This document shows positions 15,205 through 21,055 of a stretch of DNA of 22,784 nt, piece after piece. The position numbers were made by a program, and so were the translations under genes. Position 1 is the stretch's first letter, and each line of letters starts with the position of its first letter. A model generated the notes under the pieces. That model was not told where the DNA came from. It saw only the letters and a list, made by a program, of their open reading frames with translations, and ran no database searches. Source of the stretch: an uncultured Lachnospiraceae bacterium (GTDB lineage: Bacteria > Bacillota_A > Clostridia > Lachnospirales > Lachnospiraceae); the NCBI GenBank assembly GCA_905200565.1, contig CAJKKX010000003.1:1-22784 (forward strand), in the 5' to 3' direction.

Positions 15205-15247
15205 GAAAAAAGAGCGGGAAGAATGGAAAAATCTGTCCTTCCCGCTC
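15205..15247. terminator. Bidirectional terminator between the glucan hydrolase and pyruvate kinase
   Basis: A perfect 10-bp GC-rich stem (15212-15221 with 15238-15247) has a 16-nt loop. On the minus strand it is followed by a T run (15211-15205 region), making it a strong end for the pyruvate kinase transcript. On the plus strand the T run is weak. Confidence 0.85.
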
Positions 15248-15256
15248 CGTTTATAT

Positions 15257-16673
15257 TTAGAAATTTCCCACCACGCAGGCGCGCAGGGTATTGGTTTTTC
15301 CGGGCGTTCCAAGCGGAACTCCGGCAGTCAGGGTAACGACGTCCCCTTCCTTTACCAAACCATTTTTTTCAGCCGCTTCGACGGCGTGTAAGAAGAGGAT
15401 TTCCGAGCTGTATTCCTCTTTAATCAGAAGGGGCGTGATGCCCCAGGCCATATTTAACTGGCGGCAGGTATGCGGCGTTGTGGTACAGCCTACGATCGGA
15501 GCGGTATTTGGAAACCATGCGGGCAGTCGTTCCGGATTTGCTGACGGTAATGACGGCTTTGGCCTTCAGCTCGATGGCGGTCATGCAGGCTGCATGGGAG
15601 ATGGCGGTCGTCATATCCGGGTTTTCGATGCGGGCATTTTTTCGGAAAATCTCCGCATAGTCGATGTCACGCTCCACACGTTTTGCGATGCGCACCATAG
15701 TCTTTAAAGATTCCACCGGATACATGCCGGCAGCCGTTTCCCCGGAGAGCATGATGGCGCTGGTGCCCTGATAGATGGCGTTTGCCACATCGGTGGTTTC
15801 CGCGCGGGTCGGACGGGGATGCTTCATCATGGAATCCAGCATCTGTGTTGCCGTAATGACCTGCTTTCCGGCAGTGTAGACCTTGCGGATCAGTTTTTTC
15901 TGGATGACAGGGACTTCCTCTAATGGAATCTCCACACCCATATCGCCCCTGGCGATCATGATGCCGTCAGCGGCTTCGATGATTTCGTCGATGTGGTCCA
16001 CGCCCTGCTGGTTTTCAATTTTTGCAATAATGTGGATATGGCTTCCGCCGTTTTCCTCCAGAATCTTGCGGATTTCCATGACGTCGGATGCGGTTCGGGT
16101 GAAGGAGGCGGCGATAAAGTCAAAGCCTTTTTCGATGCCGAAGAGGATGTCGTCGTAATCCTTTGGGCTTACGAAAGGCATGTTCAGCTCCACGCCCGGA
16201 ACATTGATTCCTTTTCGGTTGGAGATGGAGCCTCCGTTTTTTACGGTACAGACGATATCGCATCCGTCGATTTTCTGTACCTTCATCCCGATCAGGCCGT
16301 CGTCAATCAGAATGGCGTCGCCAGGTTTTACATCTTTATAAAGTTCCTTGTAAGTAATGGAGACCCGTTCCTCGTCTCCGTCAATTTCCTCTGTAGTGAG
16401 CGTAAAGGTCTGTCCTTCTTTCAGTTCAATCTGGTTCTTTTCAAAGCAGCCGATGCGGATTTCCGGTCCTTTCGTGTCCAGGAGAGCGGCAATCGGTTTG
16501 TTGTGTTTTTCACGAAGCGCTTCCAGCAGCGCAAGGCGTTTTCCCTGTTCCTCGTGGGAACCGTGGGAGAAGTTAAAGCGAGCAACATCCATGCCTTCTT
16601 TGACCAGAGCTTCCATGATGCCTTCTTTGTCGGTGGCAGGTCCAAAAGTACAGATAATTTTTGTTTTTCGCAT
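15257..16673 (-). pseudogene. pyk: Pyruvate kinase, frameshifted in the C-terminal domain
   Basis: Pyruvate kinase converts phosphoenolpyruvate and ADP to pyruvate and ATP. The catalytic part is intact: RFNFSHGSHEEQ, DTKGPEIRIG, AKIENQQGV, ARGDMGVE and MLDSMMKHPRPTRAE. After SKYR (Arg391) the frame switches by +1. The reading frame then adds 26 unrelated residues and stops at 15420, while the true C-terminus (from PNTAPIVGC to ACVVGNF, 84 residues) continues in another frame to 15257. Rejoined, the protein would be 475 residues, the normal size. The lost part is the outer portion of the C-terminal regulatory domain, so partial activity is possible. ATG 16673 follows AAAGGA; the in-frame TTG at 16688 is less likely. 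The 200-bp gap upstream, to the sirtuin, holds no clear promoter. Confidence 0.9.
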
Positions 16674-16873
16674 AGTTTGTCCTTTCAATCTTTTTTCATT
16701 TATCTTCTATTTTTCTTTGTCCTTCCTATTGTACTATATTTTCGGGGAAATAAAATCTTTTTTTATAAAAATATTTTGTGGGGAATTTGCCGGATATGCC
16801 AAAACTACAGGTCTAATTTTATGTATATGGATGCAGGCATAGGGCTGGCACATCGCGTCCGAGGATAAAAAAG

Positions 16874-17659
16874 CTAAATTTTTTCCGGCAAAGCAGGAAG
16901 GATTTCCTTCCATCTTGCCTCCAATTCAGAGAAAACTTCTCCTAAGGCGCATTCAAAGATAAGGTCTGAGCCAGGGCGAAGAGATACCTGGAGTTTATCA
17001 CGGTTGATGACGACAAGATGCTTCCCGGAAAATTCATGAATAAATCCGGCGGCGGGATATACTGTCAGGGAGGTGCCGCCAATGATCAGCAGGTCAGCCG
17101 CCCGGAGTTCATAGATGGCTTCCGTCACGGCTCTTTCCGGGAGCTGTTCGCCGTACAGGGTGACATCGGGACGAACCGGACGTCCGCAGACCGGACATTT
17201 TGGAATTTCTTTTCCGGAACGGAAGATAAAGCCGCTGTCATATTCTCTTTTACAGCGGGTACAGTAATTTCTCTGCGTCGTGCCGTGAAGTTCAAGGACG
17301 CGCCTGCTTCCTGCCAACTGATGCAGTCCGTCAATGTTCTGTGTGATGACAGAAGATAATCTTCCAATCTTTTCAAGGCGTGCCAGCATCCGGTGTGTGA
17401 TGTTCGGCTGAATCCCTCTCGTATCGAGCTTCTGATGATAAAATTCATAAAACACCTGTGGTTCATGCTCCAGGCAGTCATGGCTCAGGAGATATTCCGG
17501 GGAGTATTTTTCGAACTGCACGTCGTGCTGATTATACAGCCCGTCCTTGCTGCGGAAATCGGGAATACCGCTTTCGGTGGAAACGCCCGCTCCGCCGAAA
17601 AATACAACTTTTTTTGAAGTATTCAGGTATTCGATTAACAGATTCATTTTTTCATTCAT
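16874..17659 (-). CDS. Sir2-family NAD-dependent protein deacylase
   Basis: This 261-residue sirtuin removes acyl groups from lysine using NAD+, giving nicotinamide and O-acyl-ADP-ribose. The NAD-binding motif GAGVSTESGIPDFR (23-36), TQNIDGLH (106-113) with the catalytic His125 in ELHGT, the zinc ribbon Cys133/136/155/158 (YCTRC and KCPVC) and GTSL (195-198) are all present. The full length and intact zinc site indicate an active enzyme. ATG 17659 has AAGGGG upstream. The gene lies just 32 bp below the tRNA-Gly terminator on the same strand, leaving little room for a separate promoter. It may depend on read-through or on a weak promoter inside the terminator region. Target proteins are unknown. 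Confidence 0.95.
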   Translation of the reverse strand: MNEKMNLLIEYLNTSKKVVFFGGAGVSTESGIPDFRSKDGLYNQHDVQFEKYSPEYLLSHDCLEHEPQVFYEFYHQKLDTRGIQPNITHRMLARLEKIGRLSSVITQNIDGLHQLAGSRRVLELHGTTQRNYCTRCKREYDSGFIFRSGKEIPKCPVCGRPVRPDVTLYGEQLPERAVTEAIYELRAADLLIIGGTSLTVYPAAGFIHEFSGKHLVVINRDKLQVSLRPGSDLIFECALGEVFSELEARWKEILPALPEKI

Positions 17660-17685
17660 AGATTCACACCCCTTGATAAAAGATA

Positions 17686-17725
17686 TAAAAACCCTGAAAA
17701 TCTACAAAAACAGATTTTTCAGGGT
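17686..17725 (-). terminator. Terminator of tRNA-Gly
   Basis: ACCCTGAAAA-type arms (17691-17703 with 17712-17725, one bulged base) enclose an 8-nt loop and are followed on the minus strand by TTTT. A further T run directly follows the tRNA 3' end. Confidence 0.75.
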
Positions 17726-17733
17726 ACAAAAAA

Positions 17734-17806
17734 AGCGCGAGACGGGACTCGAACCCGCGGCCTCGACCTTGGCAAGGTCGCGCTCCACCAACTGAGCCAC
17801 TCGCGC
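17734..17806 (-). tRNA. tRNA-Gly (anticodon GCC)
   Basis: A full cloverleaf folds by eye. The acceptor stem is a perfect 7 bp (GCGCGAG with CTCGCGC), the D stem GCTC/GAGC, and the anticodon stem CGACC/GGTCG with loop TTGCCAA. The T arm carries TTCGAGT. The anticodon GCC reads GGC and GGU glycine codons. The discriminator base is U, usual for bacterial tRNA-Gly, and the 3' CCA is not encoded. Confidence 0.96.
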
Positions 17807-17809
17807 ATT

Positions 17810-17829
17810 TTGTGTTCTGCTGAACACAA
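17810..17829 (-). repeat. Perfect 8-bp inverted repeat in the tRNA-Gly 5' leader
   Basis: TTGTGTTC and GAACACAA flank a 4-nt loop, immediately upstream of the mature tRNA end and covering the predicted transcription start (near 17828). It may be a leader hairpin removed by RNase P processing or an operator. Confidence 0.5.
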
Positions 17830-17834
17830 GCAAT

Positions 17835-17863
17835 ACTATACTATTTTTTTTGAATTTTGTCAA
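17835..17863 (-). promoter_or_regulatory. Promoter of tRNA-Gly
   Basis: On the minus strand TTGACA (17863-17858) and TATAGT (17840-17835) are 17 bp apart, with an A-rich spacer. This is a near-consensus sigma-A promoter, as expected for a tRNA. Confidence 0.8.
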
Positions 17864-17987
17864 GGGGAAATTTGAAAATCTTGCACAGTATTGTGCGTAT
17901 AGAAAAGATCTGTTTTCAGGATCATGAGAAGCGCAAAAAATAATATGAGACAAAAAAAGAAAGAGAAGAAGAAACTACAAAAAATGC

Positions 17988-18016
17988 GTGACATATTAAA
18001 AGACGTGTGATATGAT
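17988..18016 (+). promoter_or_regulatory. Promoter of the Rpn nuclease gene
   Basis: GTGACA (17988-17993) and TATGAT (18011-18016) are 17 bp apart, each one base from consensus. The start near 18023 implies an unusually long leader of about 180 nt. Confidence 0.6.
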
Positions 18017-18128
18017 AAAGATAAGCATTTTATTTCTTGGATTTATTTTCTTGTGACAATCGTCATTCTATATCTTTCGGCAGACGCCGGTCTTGGAAAT
18101 TTTCGATGCTGGAACTCATAAATAAAAG

Positions 18129-18179
18129 GCAGAGGGGATTCTAAGAAAAGGTATGGAATCCAATAAAGCTCTGCTCTGC
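18129..18179 (+). other. Nested stems in the Rpn leader
   Basis: GCAGAG (18129-18134) can pair with either of two overlapping copies of CTCTGC (18169-18174 or 18174-18179). Inside it GGATTC (18136-18141) pairs with GAATCC (18156-18161). The structure ends about 20 bases before the Rpn start codon, close to its ribosome site, and the alternative pairing could act as a switch. Confidence 0.4.
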
Positions 18180-18201
18180 GTAAAGAGAAAGGGAGCAGAA
18201 G

Positions 18202-19161
18202 ATGCAGGTAGATCAGATTTTAAAAGATTTTTGGGAGGATAACGATCGTTTTGCCGATTTTTTTAATACGGTATTTTTTAAGGGAGAAAAGGTTATTTTT
18301 CCGGAAGATCTGGAGACGATTTCCACGGATGTGTCAACGGTGGAGGAGACAAAACAGGGGTTGGAGAGTCAGATGAAGTACCGGGATAAGGTGAAACGCT
18401 GGAAAGGTGTGAAGCTGGCAGTCCTGGGAATTGAGAATCAGGACAGGATTCACTATGCGATGCCGGAAAGAACCTTGTTGTATGAAGCCCTACAGTATGA
18501 GGCACAGAGAAAAGAAACAGCAGCCCGCCATAAGAAAAACAGGGATTTAAAAGAAAGCAATGAATACCTGTCCGGGTTTGCGAAGGAAGATCGGCTCAAT
18601 CCGGTGCTTACAGTTGTGATTTATTATGGCGAGAAGCCGTGGGATGGCCCTACAAGCCTTGAGGAAATGGTGGATATTCCGGAGGAGTTGAGAGCATTTT
18701 TTCAGGATTATCAGATGAATTTGTTTCAGGTATTTGGAAATGATGGAAGGGATTTTAAAAATGAGGATATCCGTACAGTTTTTAGAAATGCAAATGCCCT
18801 GCGGTCGGGAAGAATCCAGGATCTGGACGAAAAGATAGATACAGAGCTGGTAAAATATGTGGCGGCGTTTGTAAATTCGGAACGGGTGATGAAACTGTCG
18901 GGGAAAAGAAAAAAGGAGGATGTGCAAATGTGTACAGCGCTGGAAGAGTTGATTAAGCAGAGGGAAAACGAGGGAAAAGCAGAAGGAAAAGCAGAGGATG
19001 TACTGGAATTGCTGGAGGACTTAGAACCTGTGCCGGAGGAACTTCGCGAAAGAATTATGAAAGAGAAGAATCTGGAGACTTTGAGAAAATGGGTAAAGCA
19101 GGCGGCAAGAGCAGATTCTGTTGAAAGTTTTATGAGGGTGATAGAGGAGGCGGAAGAGTAA
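18202..19161 (+). CDS. Rpn-family PD-(D/E)XK nuclease (often annotated as putative transposase)
   Basis: This 319-residue protein belongs to the Rpn/PDDEXK_5-type family of recombination-promoting nucleases, some of which are toxins in phage defence. The catalytic core is visible as Tyr-Arg-Asp (Asp62), then VLGIENQ (Glu78, Gln80) and QDRIHYAMPER. The family-typical VIYYGEKPWDGP lies at 139-150. The last third is charged and helical, with a tandem GKAEGKAE duplication (12-bp DNA repeat). GGGAG precedes ATG 18202. A strong internal ribosome site within the gene is described separately. It has its own promoter and terminator. I saw no terminal inverted repeats, so it is not part of an insertion sequence. 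The role in this organism is inferred from the family. Confidence 0.87.
   Translation: MQVDQILKDFWEDNDRFADFFNTVFFKGEKVIFPEDLETISTDVSTVEETKQGLESQMKYRDKVKRWKGVKLAVLGIENQDRIHYAMPERTLLYEALQYEAQRKETAARHKKNRDLKESNEYLSGFAKEDRLNPVLTVVIYYGEKPWDGPTSLEEMVDIPEELRAFFQDYQMNLFQVFGNDGRDFKNEDIRTVFRNANALRSGRIQDLDEKIDTELVKYVAAFVNSERVMKLSGKRKKEDVQMCTALEELIKQRENEGKAEGKAEDVLELLEDLEPVPEELRERIMKEKNLETLRKWVKQAARADSVESFMRVIEEAEE
18928..19161 (+). CDS. Candidate intragenic product: C-terminal 77 residues of Rpn (RpnS-like)
   Basis: An uninterrupted AAAAGGAGG (18911-18919) lies 8 bases before an in-frame ATG at 18928 (Met243 of Rpn). This is a better ribosome site than the one used for full-length Rpn. Translation would give a 77-residue acidic, helical protein (opening MCTALEELIKQREN) with no nuclease residues. 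In E. coli, rpn genes encode such C-terminal small proteins from internal starts, and these bind and block the toxic full-length nuclease. The same role is inferred here; expression is not shown by sequence alone. The ribosome site encodes KRKKED, so a purine-rich Lys stretch could create it by chance. Confidence 0.55.
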   Translation: MCTALEELIKQRENEGKAEGKAEDVLELLEDLEPVPEELRERIMKEKNLETLRKWVKQAARADSVESFMRVIEEAEE

Positions 19162-19184
19162 AGCGGAAAATTTTCATATTGGAA

Positions 19185-19223
19185 GTCCCTGGTTGTTTTG
19201 TACATAACAGCCAGGGGCTTTTT
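19185..19223 (+). terminator. Terminator after the Rpn gene
   Basis: A 13-bp stem with two G-U pairs (19185-19197 with 19206-19218) and an 8-nt loop is followed by TTTTT. Confidence 0.9.
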
Positions 19224-19252
19224 GTCCCCTATACTTTTCAAAAAATTGGTTG

Positions 19253-19258
19253 TATAAT
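19253..19258 (+). promoter_or_regulatory. -10 element of the ABC exporter operon
   Basis: A perfect TATAAT lies 70 bp before the first exporter gene. The -35 region 17 bp upstream (TATACT) is poor, so an activator may be needed or the promoter is weak. No adjacent regulator gene is present. Confidence 0.4.
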
Positions 19259-19327
19259 ATTTGCGATTGCTCTGAAAACAGAAAGAAAAGATCAGGATGC
19301 AAACGAAAGAGAGTGAAAGGGATTTCT

Positions 19328-21055
19328 ATGTTAAAGCTTAGAAGATATCTGAAAAACTATAAAAAGGAGAGTGTGACCGCACCTCTGTTTAAGATGCTGG
19401 AGGCATGTTTTGAACTGCTGGTGCCGTTAGTGATGGCAAGGATTGTGGATGTGGGAATCCAAAAGGGGGATGTTCCATATATTATGAAGATGTGCGTGGT
19501 TATGGTGGCGTTTGGACTGTTTGGACTGGCATGTTCTGTCACGGCACAGTATTTTGCAGCAAAAGCCGCCACAGGATTTGGAACGGCGCTGCGGGAGGAT
19601 CTGTTTCGGCATATTAACGGCTTTTCCTATACAGAACTGGATACTTTGGGAACCTCTACGCTGGTAACGAGGATTACCAGTGACGTCAATCAGACCCAGG
19701 CAGGAATCAATCTGCTTCTGCGTCTGTTTTTACGTTCGCCGTTTATCGTGGTGGGAGCTGTCATGATGGCATTTACGGTAAATGTGCGGCTGGCATGGAT
19801 TTTTGTGGTGCTGGTTCCGGTGTTATCCCTCGTCATTTATGGAATTATGATGTTGACGATTCCTATTTATAAGAAAGTGCAGAATCATTTGGACGTGGTG
19901 CTGCGGCTTACCAGAGAGAGTCTGGCTGGAGCCAGAGTGGTGCGTGCATTTTCCAGACAGGAGGATGAGATACAGGATTTTCAGGAGGAAAGTACGCTGC
20001 TCATGAATACACAGCTTCTGGTGGGAAAGATTTCTGCCCTTTTAAATCCGGCGACCTATATTATCATCAATGCAGCAGTTATTGCAGTGCTGTGGCTGGG
20101 AGGAAAAACCGTATTCTTTGGGGAACTGACACAGGGAGAGCTGATTGCGCTGATCAATTATATGTCGCAGATTCTTCTGGCGCTGATTGCACTGGCAAAT
20201 CTGATCGTATCCGCCACAAAAGCTTCTGCTTCCGCAGGACGTATCAACGATGTGTTTGCGCAAAGTTCCGGAATGCAGGAAGGGGGGAAAGAAGTCCTGG
20301 CTGAGGATGCGGAAAATAAAGTCTGCTTTCACCATGTGGATTTTGCCTATCAGGGAAGTAAAAATGTCCTTACGGATATTCATGTACGGGTAAAGAAAGG
20401 TCAGACTATTGGCATTATCGGCGGTACAGGAGCGGGAAAAAGTACGGTAGTAAATCTGATTCCAAGATTTTATGATGTCTCCGCCGGGGAGGTACAAATC
20501 GATGGTGTGGACGTAAAGGAATATCCTTTTGCACAGCTCAGGGCAAAAATCGGAATTGTGCCGCAGAATGCCGTTCTCTTTGCAGGAAGCATCCGTGAAA
20601 ATATGCAGTGGGGAAAAAAGGGCGCAACGGACGAAGAAATTTACCGTGCGCTGGAAATTGCGCAGGCGAAAGAGTTTGTAGAGGGGAAGCCGGACGGACT
20701 GAATACTCAGATCTTACAGGGCGGAAAGAATTTTTCCGGCGGACAGAGGCAACGGCTCACCATTGCCCGTGCCCTGGTGGGAGAACCGGAAATCCTGATT
20801 CTCGATGACAGCGCTTCCGCTCTGGACTTTGCTACGGATGCGAAGCTGCGCAGGGCGATCGCAGCCAAGACAAAGGAAATGACCGTATTCATCGTGTCGC
20901 AGCGCGCCGCCTCGATTAGAAATGCAGATCAGATTCTGGTATTGGAGGACGGGCGTCAGGCAGGACTGGGAACGCATGAGGAGCTTTTAAAGACCTGTGA
21001 AGTATACCGTGAAATCTGTATGTCACAGCTTTCAGAGGAGGAGATGAACCGATGA
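19328..21055 (+). CDS. Heterodimeric ABC exporter subunit with degenerate ATP site
   Basis: This 575-residue half-transporter has an N-terminal six-span membrane domain and a C-terminal nucleotide-binding domain. Walker A is GGTGAGKST (365-373) and the signature SGGQ (470-473) is intact. The Walker B catalytic Glu is replaced by Asp494 (LDDSAS), and the H-loop His by Gln525 (VSQR). These two changes are the known mark of the degenerate-site subunit in heterodimeric exporters such as TM287/288 and BmrCD. ATG 19328 has AAAGGG 8 bases upstream; an in-frame TTG at 19250 is unlikely because it lies within the promoter region. The gene overlaps the next by 4 bp (ATGA). Substrate, probably a drug, lipid or peptide, is unknown. 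Confidence 0.94.
   Translation: MLKLRRYLKNYKKESVTAPLFKMLEACFELLVPLVMARIVDVGIQKGDVPYIMKMCVVMVAFGLFGLACSVTAQYFAAKAATGFGTALREDLFRHINGFSYTELDTLGTSTLVTRITSDVNQTQAGINLLLRLFLRSPFIVVGAVMMAFTVNVRLAWIFVVLVPVLSLVIYGIMMLTIPIYKKVQNHLDVVLRLTRESLAGARVVRAFSRQEDEIQDFQEESTLLMNTQLLVGKISALLNPATYIIINAAVIAVLWLGGKTVFFGELTQGELIALINYMSQILLALIALANLIVSATKASASAGRINDVFAQSSGMQEGGKEVLAEDAENKVCFHHVDFAYQGSKNVLTDIHVRVKKGQTIGIIGGTGAGKSTVVNLIPRFYDVSAGEVQIDGVDVKEYPFAQLRAKIGIVPQNAVLFAGSIRENMQWGKKGATDEEIYRALEIAQAKEFVEGKPDGLNTQILQGGKNFSGGQRQRLTIARALVGEPEILILDDSASALDFATDAKLRRAIAAKTKEMTVFIVSQRAASIRNADQILVLEDGRQAGLGTHEELLKTCEVYREICMSQLSEEEMNR

Larger units (their letters stand above)
17864..18201 (+). other. Intergenic region and leader before the Rpn gene
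   Basis: This stretch holds no convincing gene. It contains a small inverted repeat GCACA-GTAT-TGTGC (17883-17896), an A-rich purine tract (about 17935-17985), the Rpn promoter and a leader of about 180 nt with nested stems near its 3' end. A 28-codon basic frame (17924-18010) and two leader frames (18106-18144 and 18153-18242) are present but unsupported. Confidence 0.5.

Noticed and set aside
15420..15515. Programmed frameshifting in pyruvate kinase
   Set aside because: No slippery heptamer or stimulatory structure at the switch; the short-repeat deletion explains the data better.
15993..16868. 291-codon plus-strand frame across pyk and the sirtuin-pyk gap
   Set aside because: Antisense of pyruvate kinase motifs; Phe-rich and without a ribosome site.
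17924..18010. 28-residue very basic peptide frame before the Rpn gene
   Set aside because: Only a weak ribosome site, low-complexity Lys/Gln content from an A-rich tract, and it overlaps the Rpn promoter.
18106..18242. Short frames at 18106-18144 and 18153-18242 in the Rpn leader
   Set aside because: Possible leader peptides, but ribosome sites are weak or too close and no regulatory codon pattern is evident.
18202..19161. Rpn gene as part of a transposon
   Set aside because: No flanking inverted or target-site repeats and no DDE transposase motifs; the gene has its own promoter and terminator like a resident locus.
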